From assembly GCA_030157785.1 (NCBI GenBank), contig JAOAUC010000040.1:1-64000 (forward strand): DNA of 64,000 nucleotides, read 5' to 3'. Positions within the stretch are counted from its first letter, which is position 1. The number at the start of each line of letters is the position of its first letter. The stretch comes from Zoogloea oleivorans (GTDB lineage Bacteria > Pseudomonadota > Gammaproteobacteria > Burkholderiales > Rhodocyclaceae). The position numbers were made by a program, and so were the translations under genes. Shown piece after piece: positions 37,748 to 48,627 of the stretch. The notes under the pieces were generated by a model. The model had not been told where the DNA came from and made no database searches. It worked only from the letters and a program-made list of their open reading frames with translations.

Positions 37748-37836
37748 CTTGTCTCCAGGGATTGTTCTGCTTGTATGTATATGAGGCGAGCGTTACAGGA
37801 ACTTTGCTTCCTGTTGGTGTTGGCTCTTGGTGAGAT

Positions 37837-37864
37837 AGAATACACCCGAGGATTAGGCAGTCAA
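37837..37864 (-). promoter_or_regulatory. Likely sigma-70 promoter of boxD operon
   Basis: On the minus strand, TTGACT (37864-37859) and TATTCT (37842-37837) are separated by 16 bases. The -35 box directly abuts the palindrome GCACTTTAGTGC, so a repressor bound there would block polymerase. Confidence 0.6.
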
Positions 37865-38029
37865 GCACTTTAGTGCATGTTCGTTTTTGATTTGTTGTTC
37901 TTTACTGCTGCTTTTTCTGGACGAAAGCAAAGGTTGAGTTGGTTTTGGCAAGAAAACATGCTTTTTAGTGCATCAAGTAATTTCAACAAATGAGATATAC
38001 CGCTTGACAGCGATATTTGTGTTGCACTA
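37865..38029. promoter_or_regulatory. BoxR-type TAGTGCA operator sites
   Basis: Three TAGTGCA boxes lie in the boxD-boxR gap. The first (37871-37877) is half of a palindrome GCACT-TT-AGTGC at 37865-37876; the second is at 37966-37972; the third is in reverse at 38023-38029. The first two share TTTAGTGCAT. BzdR/BoxR regulators are known to use TGCA-containing sites, so these are the expected operators. The third overlaps the -10 of the forward promoter. Confidence 0.65.
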
Positions 38030-38033
38030 TTGT
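38004..38033 (+). promoter_or_regulatory. Likely sigma-70 promoter of boxR-boxCBA
   Basis: TTGACA (38004-38009) and TATTGT (38028-38033) are 18 bases apart. The TGCACTA box overlaps the -10, which suggests that BoxR represses its own gene and the box genes after it. Confidence 0.55.
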
Positions 38034-38073
38034 TCATCTAAAGGACGCAGTCTGCTGCGCATCGGTGAGTGTA

Positions 38074-38982
38074 ATGAGTGACATCGAAGCATCCGGAGAG
38101 CCGGTTGAAGTGCCGGCAAGTGGAGAAACAGCGCAGGTGGGTGATGCGGAATTTCTCCAGGCGCTGGGCCGGCGGGTCAGGGAAGTGCGGGACCGGCGGG
38201 GTGTGACCCGCAAGCTGGTGGCCCGGGAGGCGGAAGTATCCGAACGCCACCTGGCCCATCTGGAAGGCGGCGAGGGGAATGTGTCGATCGTGTTGTTGCG
38301 ACGCATTGCCCAGGCCCTGAACGTGTCGCTGGTGGATTTGCTGGCACCGGACGCGGAGGACACGGTGGAAAAACGCCTGATCCGCCGCTTCCTGGAACGG
38401 CTGCCCCAGCACCGGCTGGAAGAAGTGGTGTTTCGCCTGATGCGGGATTTCGGGCACGAGGAGTCGGTACGGCGCAAGCGGATTGCCCTCATCGGGCTGC
38501 GCGGTGCAGGCAAATCGACACTCGGCGCACGCTTGGCCAGTGAGTTGGGCGTGCCGTTTGTGGAGCTGGCGCGGGAAGTGGAACGGGAAACCGGCATGCC
38601 GGTGAGCGAGATGTTGTCGCTTTACGGCCAGTCGGGTTACCGGCGGATCGAGAAGCGCACGCTGGAGCGGGTCTTGAAGGCCAATGACCGGATGGTCATC
38701 TCCACGGGCGGCGGCATCGTCTCGCAGCAGGAGACTTTCGATTGCCTGCTGGGAAGCTGCTTCACGGTGTGGGTGAGGGCCCAGCCGGAGGAACACATGG
38801 CCCGCGTGGTGGCCCAGGGCGATCTTCGCCCGATGGCCGGCAACGACGAGGCGATGGAAGATCTCAAGCGCATCCTGGATGCGCGGGAGCCGATGTACGG
38901 CAAGGCGGACGCGGTGGTGGATACCTCTGGCGAAACCGTCGAGCAGAGTTACGTGAAACTAAAACATTTGTTATCGGGCTGA
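38074..38982 (+). CDS. boxR: Transcriptional repressor BoxR (HTH + shikimate-kinase-like domain)
   Basis: A 302-residue regulator of the BoxR/BzdR family that senses benzoyl-CoA. Residues 27-92 are an XRE-type helix-turn-helix (TRKLVAREAEVSERHLAHLE). Residues 136-302 resemble shikimate kinase, with P-loop GLRGAGKST (141-149); in this family that domain is used as a CoA-thioester sensor. ATG at 38074 is taken as the start; the open frame from 38017 would run into the promoter. It is divergent from boxD and only 21 bases ahead of boxC, so it likely controls both operons. Confidence 0.92.
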   Translation: MSDIEASGEPVEVPASGETAQVGDAEFLQALGRRVREVRDRRGVTRKLVAREAEVSERHLAHLEGGEGNVSIVLLRRIAQALNVSLVDLLAPDAEDTVEKRLIRRFLERLPQHRLEEVVFRLMRDFGHEESVRRKRIALIGLRGAGKSTLGARLASELGVPFVELAREVERETGMPVSEMLSLYGQSGYRRIEKRTLERVLKANDRMVISTGGGIVSQQETFDCLLGSCFTVWVRAQPEEHMARVVAQGDLRPMAGNDEAMEDLKRILDAREPMYGKADAVVDTSGETVEQSYVKLKHLLSG

Positions 38983-39003
38983 AGCCCGACAGGAGGAGAC
39001 AAC

Positions 39004-40686
39004 GTGGAAGCTGTAGCTATCAAGAAGGAAGCAGTCGCCGTCGAGCGTGTGGATTACCAGGTCGACCCGTCCAGTTACAAGCACTGGCGGGTTGGCTTCG
39101 ACGGCCCGGTCGCCACGGTGACCCTCGATATCAATGAAGACGGCGGCATTCGCCCCGGCTACAAGCTGAAGCTCAACTCCTACGACCTGGGCGTGGATAT
39201 CGAATTCCACGATGTGCTCCAGCGCCTGCGCTTCGAGCACCCGGAAGTGCGCACGGTGGTGATCACTTCCGGCAAGCAGAAGATCTTCTGCTCCGGCGCC
39301 AACATCTACATGCTGGGTCTTTCGACCCACGCCTGGAAGGTCAACTTCTGCAAGTTCACCAATGAAACCCGCAACGGCATCGAGGACTCCAGCCAGTTCT
39401 CCGGCCTGAAGTTCATCGCCGCCTGCAACGGCACCACCGCCGGCGGCGGCTACGAGATGGCCCTGGCCTGCGACGAAATCGCCCTGGTGGACGACCGCAA
39501 CTCCTCGGTCAGCCTGCCCGAAGTGCCGCTGCTGGGTGTGCTGCCCGGCACCGGCGGCCTGACCCGCGTGACCGACAAGCGCAAGGTGCGCCGCGATCAT
39601 GCCGACATCTTCTGCACCATCTCCGAAGGCGTGCGCGGCCCGCGTGCCGTCGAATGGCGCCTGGTGGATGCGGTGGTCAAGCAGCAGCAGTTCAATGATC
39701 ACATCCGCACCCGTGCCCTTGAACTGGCCAAGCTGAGCGACCGCCCCGAAGGCGGCAAGGGCGTGGTCCTGACCCCGCTCAAGCGCGTCATCGACGACGC
39801 CGGTTACCACTACGAATTCGTCGATACGCAGATCGACGCTGCCGCCCGCACCGTGACCCTCACGGTCAAGGCGCCGGCAGCCGTTACCGCCCGCACGGTG
39901 GATGAAATCCTCGCCCAGGGCACTGCCTGGTGGCCGCTGCAGATGGTTCGCGAACTCGACGACGCCATCCTCAACCTGCGTACCAACCACCTGGACGTGG
40001 GCCTGTGGATCCTCAAGACCGAGGGCAACCCGCAAGTCGTGCTCGACAGCGACGCCGTGCTCGACGCCCACAAGGACAACTGGTTCGTCCGCGAAACCAT
40101 CGGCATGCTGCGCCGTACCCTGTCGCGCATCGACGTGAGCTCGCGCAGCCTCTACGCGCAGATCGAGCCGGGCTCGTGCTTTGCCGGCACCCTGCTGGAA
40201 ATCGCCCTGGCGGCCGACCGCTCGTGGATGCTCGACACCACCGACGGCTCCGGCGTGAATACCGTCGGCCTGTCGGCGATGAACTTCGGCCCCTACCCGA
40301 TGGCCAACGGCCTGACCCGCATCGATTCCCGCTTCTACAAGGAAGAGGCGCCGATTGCCGCCATCAAGGCAGCCACCGGCAAGCTCCTCAACCCCGCCGA
40401 GGCCCTGGCGCTGGGTCTCATCACCGCCGCCCCCGACGAACTCGACTACGCCGATGAAGTGCGTATCGCCATCGAAGAGCGGGCAGCCCTGTCGCCCGAC
40501 GCGCTCACCGGTCTCGAAGCCAACCTGCGCTTCGGCATCTACGAGTCGATGAACACCCGCGTGTTCGGTCGCCTGTCGGCCTGGCAGAACTGGATCTTCA
40601 ACCGCCCCAACGCGGTTGGCCCGAATGGCGCGCTGAAGCTCTTCGGCAGCGGCAAGCGTGCCCAGTTCGACTGGAGCCGCGTCTGA
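39004..40686 (+). CDS. boxC: 2,3-Epoxybenzoyl-CoA dihydrolase (benzoyl-CoA-dihydrodiol lyase)
   Basis: A 560-residue crotonase-superfamily enzyme that opens the ring of 2,3-epoxybenzoyl-CoA by hydrolysis, giving 3,4-dehydroadipyl-CoA semialdehyde plus formate. It is about twice the usual crotonase length, as BoxC is. The first half has FCSGANIYMLGLSTH and NGTTAGGGYEMALACDE. The start is GTG at 39004 after AGGAGGAGA. The boxC-B-A order follows. Confidence 0.95.
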   Translation: MEAVAIKKEAVAVERVDYQVDPSSYKHWRVGFDGPVATVTLDINEDGGIRPGYKLKLNSYDLGVDIEFHDVLQRLRFEHPEVRTVVITSGKQKIFCSGANIYMLGLSTHAWKVNFCKFTNETRNGIEDSSQFSGLKFIAACNGTTAGGGYEMALACDEIALVDDRNSSVSLPEVPLLGVLPGTGGLTRVTDKRKVRRDHADIFCTISEGVRGPRAVEWRLVDAVVKQQQFNDHIRTRALELAKLSDRPEGGKGVVLTPLKRVIDDAGYHYEFVDTQIDAAARTVTLTVKAPAAVTARTVDEILAQGTAWWPLQMVRELDDAILNLRTNHLDVGLWILKTEGNPQVVLDSDAVLDAHKDNWFVRETIGMLRRTLSRIDVSSRSLYAQIEPGSCFAGTLLEIALAADRSWMLDTTDGSGVNTVGLSAMNFGPYPMANGLTRIDSRFYKEEAPIAAIKAATGKLLNPAEALALGLITAAPDELDYADEVRIAIEERAALSPDALTGLEANLRFGIYESMNTRVFGRLSAWQNWIFNRPNAVGPNGALKLFGSGKRAQFDWSRV

Positions 40687-40841
40687 CGCGCATCCCTCAC
40701 TGAATTCCTGACCCGACCGCGCGGCAAGCCGTCCCCTTGCCGTTGCACCCGGCGCCTTGGCGCGGCGGGCAGGCCCTTGGCAGAAAACGAGCTCGAGTAC
40801 CCGGCAGGGACTCGCTCGCCCAAAAATCCGGAGAAGACACC

Positions 40842-42266
<1,425 letters not shown>

Positions 42267-42329
42267 GTCGCAGGCACGAAATGCGGGGGCGGCGTGCCGC
42301 TCCCGCTTCATACATCCGAGGAAGAGACC

Positions 42330-43580
42330 ATGAACGCGCCCCAAGAGCACGACATTGCCCGGCAACACCTGATCGATCCGGAAATCTGCATTCGCTGCAA
42401 CACCTGCGAAGAGATGTGCCCGGTCGATGCGATCACCCATGATTCCCGCAACTACGTCGTCAAGTTCGACGTGTGCAACTGGTGCAACGCCTGCATCGGG
42501 CCGTGCCCGACCGGCGCCATCGACAGCATCCGCAACGTGCTGCGCGCCCAGCCCTTCAGCGTTGAAGAACAACTGACCTGGGACGTGCTGCCCGACACCA
42601 GCGAACTGGACAGCATGCCGGTGTCGGCCGCGCCGTCCCCCGCCGGCGCCGAAACGCCCGCCGAAGTGCAGCAGATCACCGACGTCGCCACCGCCGGCCA
42701 CGGTGGCCCGGCCCTTGCGCCCTGGTCGGCCTCGCACCCGTATGTGAACCTCTACAGCGCCAAGAACCCGGTCAGCGCCACCGTCACCGGCAACTTCCGC
42801 CTGACCGCCGAGGACGCCTCCAGCGACATCCACCACATCGTGCTGGATTTTGGCGCGACGCCCTTTCCGGTGCTCGAAGGCCAGTCCATCGGCATCATCC
42901 CGCCAGGGCTCGACGAGAACGGCAAGCCGCACCTCTTGCGCATGTATTCCGTGGCCAGCCCGCGCGACGGCGAGCGCCCGCATTACAACAACCTGTCCCT
43001 GACCGTGAAGCGCGTCGTCGAGGATCACGAAGGCCAGCCGGCCCGTGGCGTGGCATCGAACTACGTGTGCGACCTGGCCAAGGGCGACAAGGTGCAGGTT
43101 ACCGGCCCCTACGGCTCTACCTACCTGATGCCCAACCACCCGGGCGCCTCGATCATGATGATCTGCACCGGCACCGGTTCGGCCCCGATGCGTGCCATGA
43201 CCGAACGCCGCCGGCGCCGTATGGACATGAAGGAGGGCGGCGATCTGATGCTGTTCTTCGGTGCCCGTTCGCCCGGTGAGCTGCCGTACTTCGGCCCGCT
43301 GCAAAAGCTGCCGGAAGACTTCATCGACATCAACTTCGCTTTCTCGCGCGTGCCCGGCGAGCCCAAGCAGTACGTGCAGGACCTGATCAGGAAGCGTTCC
43401 GACAAGGTCTTCCAGATGCTGAAGGACGACAACACCTACATCTACATCTGCGGCCTGAAAGGCATGGAAACCGGCGTACTGGAAGCCTTCCGCGACATCT
43501 GCCGGGCCCACGGCGCCGACTGGGAAACCCTGCGTGGCGACATGTTGCGCAAGGCCCGTTTCCACATCGAAACGTATTGA
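42330..43580 (+). CDS. boxA: Benzoyl-CoA 2,3-epoxidase, reductase component
   Basis: A 416-residue reductase that moves electrons from NADPH to BoxB. The N terminus has two 4Fe-4S clusters (C20/23/26/30 and C49/52/55/59; [11 protein letters not shown] and [11 protein letters not shown]). After an Ala/Pro-rich linker comes a ferredoxin-NADP+ reductase domain with [10 protein letters not shown] for FAD and [15 protein letters not shown] for NADPH, ending in tyrosine as plant-type FNRs do. ATG at 42330 follows GAGGAAGAG. It closes the boxCBA unit before a strong terminator. Confidence 0.95.
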   Translation: MNAPQEHDIARQHLIDPEICIRCNTCEEMCPVDAITHDSRNYVVKFDVCNWCNACIGPCPTGAIDSIRNVLRAQPFSVEEQLTWDVLPDTSELDSMPVSAAPSPAGAETPAEVQQITDVATAGHGGPALAPWSASHPYVNLYSAKNPVSATVTGNFRLTAEDASSDIHHIVLDFGATPFPVLEGQSIGIIPPGLDENGKPHLLRMYSVASPRDGERPHYNNLSLTVKRVVEDHEGQPARGVASNYVCDLAKGDKVQVTGPYGSTYLMPNHPGASIMMICTGTGSAPMRAMTERRRRRMDMKEGGDLMLFFGARSPGELPYFGPLQKLPEDFIDINFAFSRVPGEPKQYVQDLIRKRSDKVFQMLKDDNTYIYICGLKGMETGVLEAFRDICRAHGADWETLRGDMLRKARFHIETY

Positions 43581-43640
43581 GCTGACAAGGCATGACGCCT
43601 TCCCGCTTCTCTTTTTCCTCTTCCATTCCTCGGAAGTTTT

Positions 43641-43667
43641 CGGGTGCGCCAGACGCACCCGTTTTTT
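43641..43667 (+). terminator. Rho-independent terminator after boxA
   Basis: CGGGTGCG and CGCACCCG form an 8-bp stem around CCAGA, followed by T6. It should end most boxR-boxCBA transcripts; the thiolase gene starts only 16 bases later, so read-through may set its level. Confidence 0.9.
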
Positions 43668-43682
43668 ATTGAGGTTCCTGCC

Positions 43683-44891
43683 ATGAGCCGCACCGTTTAC
43701 CTCTGCGACGCCATCCGCACACCCTTCGGCCGCTACGGCGGCACCCTGTCTTCCGTGCGCGCCGACGACCTGGCGGCGCTGCCCATCCGTGCCCTGATGG
43801 CGCGCAACCCGAACGTGGACTGGGGCGCCGTGGACGACGTGATCTTCGGTTGCGCCAACCAGGCCGGCGAAGACAACCGCAACGTGGCCCGCATGGCCGC
43901 TTTGCTGGCGGGCCTGCCGGTGGAGGTGCCGGGCACCACGGTGAATCGCCTGTGCGGTTCCAGCCTCGACGCCATCGGTATCGCCACCCGTGCCATTGCT
44001 TCCGGCGAGGCTGAGCTGATGATTGCCGGCGGCGTCGAAAGCATGAGCCGCGCGCCCTTCGTGATGGGCAAGGCCGACAGCGCGTTTTCGCGCGCCGCCA
44101 AGATCGAGGACACCACCATCGGCTGGCGCTTCGTCAATCCGCTGATGAAATCCCTGCACGGCACCCATTCGATGCCCGAGACGGCCGAGAACGTGGCCGA
44201 CGAATTCGGCGTCAGCCGCGCCGATCAGGACGCCTTTGCGCTGCGCTCCCAGCAGCGCTGGGCGGCGGCCAGCGAGCGGGGCTTCTTCGATACCGAAATC
44301 GTGCCGGTGGACGTGCCCCGTAAAAAGGGCGAGCCCGTCCGCTTTGCCGCCGATGAACACCCGCGCCCCGACACCACCGCCGACATGCTCGCCAAACTCA
44401 AGGGTGTGGTGCGGCCCGACGGCAGCGTGACCGCCGGCAACGCGTCGGGCGTCAATGACGGTGCCGCCGCCGTGCTGCTGGCTTCCGAAGAGGCCGTCGC
44501 CCGCTATGGCCTCACGCCGCGGGCGCGCATTCTCGGCAGCGCTGCTGCCGGCGTGCCGCCGCGCATCATGGGCATCGGCCCGGCGCCGGCCAGCCAGAAG
44601 CTGCTGGCGCGGCTGGGGCTCAGCATCGATCAGATGGACGTGATCGAACTCAACGAAGCCTTTGCCGCCCAGGGTCTGGCGGTGACGCGCCAGCTGGATT
44701 TGCGTGACGACGACCCGCGGGTCAATCCGAATGGCGGGGCGATTGCCATCGGCCACCCGCTCGGTGCGTCGGGGGCGCGGCTGGTGACGACAGCGCTCAA
44801 CCAGCTCGAAAGAAGCGGTGGGCGTTACGGCCTCGCCACCATGTGCATTGGCGTGGGGCAGGGCATTGCCCTGGTCCTGGAACGGGTTTGA
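43683..44891 (+). CDS. 3-Oxoadipyl-CoA thiolase
   Basis: A 402-residue type II thiolase of the PcaF/PaaJ group (starts [19 protein letters not shown]). It splits 3-oxoadipyl-CoA into succinyl-CoA and acetyl-CoA, the last step of the box lower pathway. The nucleophilic cysteine is C91 in VNRLCGSS; the C-terminal [11 protein letters not shown] histidine and the CIGVGQG cysteine complete the site. It lies 13 bases before a hemerythrin gene. Confidence 0.91.
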   Translation: MSRTVYLCDAIRTPFGRYGGTLSSVRADDLAALPIRALMARNPNVDWGAVDDVIFGCANQAGEDNRNVARMAALLAGLPVEVPGTTVNRLCGSSLDAIGIATRAIASGEAELMIAGGVESMSRAPFVMGKADSAFSRAAKIEDTTIGWRFVNPLMKSLHGTHSMPETAENVADEFGVSRADQDAFALRSQQRWAAASERGFFDTEIVPVDVPRKKGEPVRFAADEHPRPDTTADMLAKLKGVVRPDGSVTAGNASGVNDGAAAVLLASEEAVARYGLTPRARILGSAAAGVPPRIMGIGPAPASQKLLARLGLSIDQMDVIELNEAFAAQGLAVTRQLDLRDDDPRVNPNGGAIAIGHPLGASGARLVTTALNQLERSGGRYGLATMCIGVGQGIALVLERV

Positions 44892-44904
44892 GGAGAAGAC
44901 AAAA

Positions 44905-45489
44905 ATGAGACCGGAAGCCATCCAGATCATCAAGGACGAACACCTGGCCATTGCCGCGGTGCTGTATTGCCTGCGCTACATCGTCAAGGAGGTGAAGGAC
45001 GAGGGCAAGGCGCCCGACTTCGTGCTGCTGCGCGCCATCCTCGACTACATCGTGTCCTACCCGGACCGCTGGCATCACCCGAAGGAGGACAAGTACCTGT
45101 TCGCTGCCGTACGTGCCCGCAGCCACGAGGCCGACGAGCTCATCGCCCGCCTGGAAAAGGAACACCAGGACGGCTACCCGATGGTCGAAGACCTGAAGAC
45201 GCAGCTGATCGACTGGCAGCAGGGGCAGGCGGGCGCGCAGGACGCGTTCTGCGCTACAGTGGCCCGCTATCTCGAACTGGAGTGGGGCCACATGCGCACC
45301 GAGGAAGACCTGCTGATGCCGATTGCCGAACGCACCCTGACGGCGGACGACTGGGCGGCGATCAATACTGCCTTCCGCGAGAACGACAACCCGCTCTTCG
45401 GCATCAAGCCGAAGGAGGAAGCAGAGCTGCTCTACCAGCGCATCCTCAGCCTGGCGCCGGCGCCCATCGGCTATGGTCCGGCGCGTTAA
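44905..45489 (+). CDS. Hemerythrin HHE-domain protein
   Basis: A 194-residue hemerythrin-like protein and paralogue of the one at 33511. Likely iron ligands are H13, H57 or H58 with E61 (WHHPKEDKYLF), H87, and H129 with E133 or E134 (WGHMRTEED). The C-terminal tail beyond TLTADDW is about 40 residues longer than in its paralogue. ATG at 44905 follows GAGGAGAAG. It could buffer O2 for BoxB or deliver iron (inference). Confidence 0.88.
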   Translation: MRPEAIQIIKDEHLAIAAVLYCLRYIVKEVKDEGKAPDFVLLRAILDYIVSYPDRWHHPKEDKYLFAAVRARSHEADELIARLEKEHQDGYPMVEDLKTQLIDWQQGQAGAQDAFCATVARYLELEWGHMRTEEDLLMPIAERTLTADDWAAINTAFRENDNPLFGIKPKEEAELLYQRILSLAPAPIGYGPAR

Positions 45490-45501
45490 GGTGGCCGGGC
45501 G

Positions 45502-46194
45502 GTGAAGGCGCCGTTCGCCAGCACCATTTCGGCCCGCGATGCGCTGCTGACGCGGCGCTCGGTGCGGGGCTTCTTGCCCACGCCGGTGCCGCAGGACGTG
45601 CTGGAAGCAGTGCTGTCCCTGGCCGCCCGCGCACCCAGCGGCACCAACATCCAGCCCTGGAAGGTCGTGGTGGTGACTGGCACCGCCCGCCAGCGCATCA
45701 GCGACGCGCTGATCGCCGAACGGGCCCGCGGGGTTGAGCACGAAGGTGAATACCGCTATTACCCGCCGACCTGGCGTGAGCCGTACATCGGCCGGCGGCG
45801 CCAGCTCGGCAAGGCGCTGTACACGCTGCTCGGCATTCCAAAGGACGACATCGTCGGGCGGGAGCGCCATTTCGCCCGCAACTACGAATTCTACGGTGCG
45901 CCGGTGGGGCTGTTCTTTGTGCTCGACCGGGACATGGAAGTGGGCAGCTGGCTCGACCTGGGCATGTTCATGCAGAACGTGATGATTGCTGCCCGGGCGT
46001 TTGGCCTTGATACCTGCGCCCAGCAGGTTTTTGCCCAGTACCACCAGCTCATCAACCCCCTGCTGGGTGTCGGTGATGACGAGATCCTGGTGTGCGGCAT
46101 GTCCCTCGGCTACGCCGACCCGGACGATCCGGCCAATCTGCTGGAGTCGGCCCGTGAAGCGGTGCACAGCTTTACGCGCTTTCTTGAAAACTAG
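45502..46194 (+). CDS. Nitroreductase-family flavoprotein
   Basis: A 230-residue FMN-dependent nitroreductase. The N-terminal RRSVRGFLPTPVP and RAPSGTNIQPWKV motifs bind FMN; a glycine-rich end of the domain (GMSLGYADPDDPAN) is usual. The start is GTG at 45502, 12 bases after the hemerythrin stop. Its relatives include nitrobenzoate reductases and many housekeeping oxidoreductases, so the substrate is open. Confidence 0.85.
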   Translation: MKAPFASTISARDALLTRRSVRGFLPTPVPQDVLEAVLSLAARAPSGTNIQPWKVVVVTGTARQRISDALIAERARGVEHEGEYRYYPPTWREPYIGRRRQLGKALYTLLGIPKDDIVGRERHFARNYEFYGAPVGLFFVLDRDMEVGSWLDLGMFMQNVMIAARAFGLDTCAQQVFAQYHQLINPLLGVGDDEILVCGMSLGYADPDDPANLLESAREAVHSFTRFLEN

Positions 46195-46225
46195 CCCGCA
46201 CTCGCACGTAATCCTTCTCAAGTAA

Positions 46226-46303
46226 ACGGCAGCATTGCCGTAGCCCTGCACCATATGGGTGCCTTAAGCCGGGGAAGTCCTTCGGACCTCAGCACGCCTT
46301 TTT
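46226..46303 (+). promoter_or_regulatory. Structured leader with terminator-like alternative fold before the FIST gene
   Basis: Hairpin 1 is ACGGCA/TGCCGT (46226-46241). Hairpin 2 is GCACC/GGTGC (46248-46262). The 3' side of hairpin 2 can instead pair with GCACGCC at 46292-46298, enclosing a small GTCC/GGAC stem, and T5 follows at 46299-46303. The two folds exclude each other, as in attenuators. It may simply be the terminator of the upstream operon. Confidence 0.4.
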
Positions 46304-46328
46304 CATCACCTGTGCGAGGACCGAACCG

Positions 46329-47486
46329 ATGGATCCTGTCCATTCCTGCCTTTCCGCCCATTCCTGCGCACCCGATGCTGTCCAGGCCGTGCGTGAATTT
46401 CATGCCGGCCTTGCCCAGCCCGACATGGTGCTGGTGCTGTTTTTTTGTTCCAGTCTTTATGATCTGGATGCGCTCGCCGGGGAAATGAAGGCCTGCTTCG
46501 GTGACGTGACGGTGGTTGGTTGCACAACGGCCGGCGAAATCGGTCCGGAGGGCTACCTGGATCACAGCATTTCCGGCGTCAGTTTTTCCGCGCAGCACTT
46601 CTCGGCCGTGGCCGGCATACAGAAGAATCTCCAGGATTTCGATATCGACGGCGGTCGCCGTTTTTCCCATGCGCTGCGCGAATGTCTCGAGGCGAGGACG
46701 CCGGACACTGTGCCCGGCAGTGGCTTTGCGCTGATGCTGGTGGATGGCCTGGCGGTCAAGGAGGAGCTCGTGGCGCGGGCCTTCCAGGACGGAATCGGCG
46801 AATTTCCCCTTGTGGGTGGTTCGGCGGGGGATGGCCTCGACTTCGGGAAGACCTGGGTCTATTTCGAAGGCGCCTTCCACGCCGACAGTGCGCTGCTGGT
46901 GCTGGCCAGGACGAGTCTTCCGGTTCACCCCTTCAAGACTCAGCATTTCAGCTGTCTGGCCGAGCGTCTGGTGGTGACCGAGGCCGATGCGGCGCGGCGC
47001 ATCGTCAAGGAAATCAACGGGCTCCCCGCGGCTGCCGAATATGCCCGGCTGGCGGGGGTGACGGTGGAGTCGCTGAGTCCCCACGCCTTTGCGGCCTCGC
47101 CGGTGGTTGTCGTGATTGATGGTACCGACTACGTCCGCTCGATCCAGAGCGCCAACCCCGACGGCAGCCTGACTTTTTATTGCGCCATTGAGGAGGGCCT
47201 GGTTTTTCGTGTGGCCTGTTGCACCGATCTGGTGGCCAACCTGGAGCAGGCGGTGGTGCAGATCCACAACGCTGTCGGCACGCCCCAGCTTGTGCTGGGT
47301 TTCGACTGCATTCTGCGCAACCTCGAGATGCGCCAGCGGGGGCTCAAGGATGCCGTCGGCCAGGTGTTCATGCGGGAGCACTTCGTGGGCTTCAGTACCT
47401 ATGGCGAGCAGCTGTGGGGTGTGCACGTGAACCAGACCCTCACCGGCCTGGCGATTGGCGGAATGCAGGAGCATGCCCATGGTTGA
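46329..47486 (+). CDS. FIST-domain sensory protein
   Basis: A 385-residue protein with FIST_N and FIST_C domains, small-molecule sensory modules linked to signal transduction. The N-terminal part has the typical VGCTTAGEIGPEGY turn and GSAGDGLDF; the C-terminal part ends around GFSTYGEQLWGVHVNQT, a FIST_C mark. There is no signal peptide or membrane segment, so it is cytoplasmic. It overlaps the histidine kinase gene by 8 bases, which points to a functional pair in which FIST is the sensor. Confidence 0.88.
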   Translation: MDPVHSCLSAHSCAPDAVQAVREFHAGLAQPDMVLVLFFCSSLYDLDALAGEMKACFGDVTVVGCTTAGEIGPEGYLDHSISGVSFSAQHFSAVAGIQKNLQDFDIDGGRRFSHALRECLEARTPDTVPGSGFALMLVDGLAVKEELVARAFQDGIGEFPLVGGSAGDGLDFGKTWVYFEGAFHADSALLVLARTSLPVHPFKTQHFSCLAERLVVTEADAARRIVKEINGLPAAAEYARLAGVTVESLSPHAFAASPVVVVIDGTDYVRSIQSANPDGSLTFYCAIEEGLVFRVACCTDLVANLEQAVVQIHNAVGTPQLVLGFDCILRNLEMRQRGLKDAVGQVFMREHFVGFSTYGEQLWGVHVNQTLTGLAIGGMQEHAHG

Positions 47487-48627
47487 GCGTCTGGAACCCC
47501 AGGGCGAAGAGGCTTTGCGCGCCGAGATCGTCCGCCTGGGCAAAGTCGTCAAGGCATTGATGAATCGTGCCGAGCAGTCCATGAATGCCCAGACCAGCAG
47601 TTTCGGCATGTTCCAGAACACGCTGGCACTGGAGCAGCAGGTTCGCCGCCGGACCCGCGAACTGGAGATCGCCCTCCGCGAAAACGAGACCATGAACCGC
47701 GACCTGCAGGGGGCCAAGGCCCGGATGGAGCAGGAAATCGAGGAGCACAAACAGACCCAGGTCGCGCTGGAAAAGGAGAAGGAAGAGCAGAAAGTCCTGA
47801 TCAACAAGCTGGAGGATGCCCATTGCCAGTTGCTGCAATCGGAAAAGCTGGCCTCCATCGGGCAACTGGCGGCGGGTGTCGCCCATGAGATCAACAATCC
47901 CATCTGCTTCGTGAACGCCAACCTGAGCAGTCTCAAGGATTACGCCGGCAAACTGCTCATGGTGCTGGATGCCTACGAATCCTGCGATGCGCACTTGCAG
48001 CAGGACGCTGCCATTGCCGAGCGACTGCAGCAGGTGCGCAAGGATGCGGACATCGATTTTGTGCGCAGTGACATCGGCGCCCTGATTACCGAATCCCTGG
48101 AGGGCACCGAGCGGGTGCGGATCATCGTCCAGGATCTGCGTGATTTTTCGCGCGCCGGCGAGGCCGTGTGGGAGTGGGCCAATCTCCATGTCTGCCTGGA
48201 CAGCACCCTCAATGTTGTCCGCAATGAAATCAGGTACAAGGCCGAGGTCATCCGCGAATACGGCGTGCTGCCCCAGGTGGAGTGCTATCCGTCCCAGCTC
48301 AACCAGGTCTTCATGAACCTGCTGATCAACGGCGCCCAGTCGATTGCCGGGCAGGGCACCATTACCATCCGGACCGGGACGGAAGGCGAGCAGGTGTGGG
48401 TGGCCATCAGCGATACCGGCTCGGGTATCGCACCAGAGAACATGGCCCGGATCTTCGACCCGTTTTTTACCACCAAGCCGGTCGGCAAGGGCACTGGACT
48501 CGGTTTGTCGCTGTGCTACGGGATTGTCGAGCGCCATGGCGGCCGCATCGACGTGCGCAGTGCGCTTGGCGAGGGCACCACGTTTACGATCCGGCTACCG
48601 ATCCAGCGCCAGCCGATCAAGGCCTGA
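47479..48627 (+). CDS. Soluble sensor histidine kinase
   Basis: A 382-residue kinase without membrane segments. A coiled coil spans about residues 50-120 and leads into the dimerisation/phosphoacceptor helix with AAGVAHEINNP, then the ATP-binding domain with N box NLLINGAQS, G1 DTGSGI, F box FDPFFTTKP and G2 GTGLGLSL. It has no input domain of its own and no response regulator follows, so input may come from the FIST protein. ATG at 47479 has AGGAG seven bases upstream. Its end overlaps the convergent diguanylate cyclase gene by 11 bases. Confidence 0.88.
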   Translation: MVERLEPQGEEALRAEIVRLGKVVKALMNRAEQSMNAQTSSFGMFQNTLALEQQVRRRTRELEIALRENETMNRDLQGAKARMEQEIEEHKQTQVALEKEKEEQKVLINKLEDAHCQLLQSEKLASIGQLAAGVAHEINNPICFVNANLSSLKDYAGKLLMVLDAYESCDAHLQQDAAIAERLQQVRKDADIDFVRSDIGALITESLEGTERVRIIVQDLRDFSRAGEAVWEWANLHVCLDSTLNVVRNEIRYKAEVIREYGVLPQVECYPSQLNQVFMNLLINGAQSIAGQGTITIRTGTEGEQVWVAISDTGSGIAPENMARIFDPFFTTKPVGKGTGLGLSLCYGIVERHGGRIDVRSALGEGTTFTIRLPIQRQPIKA

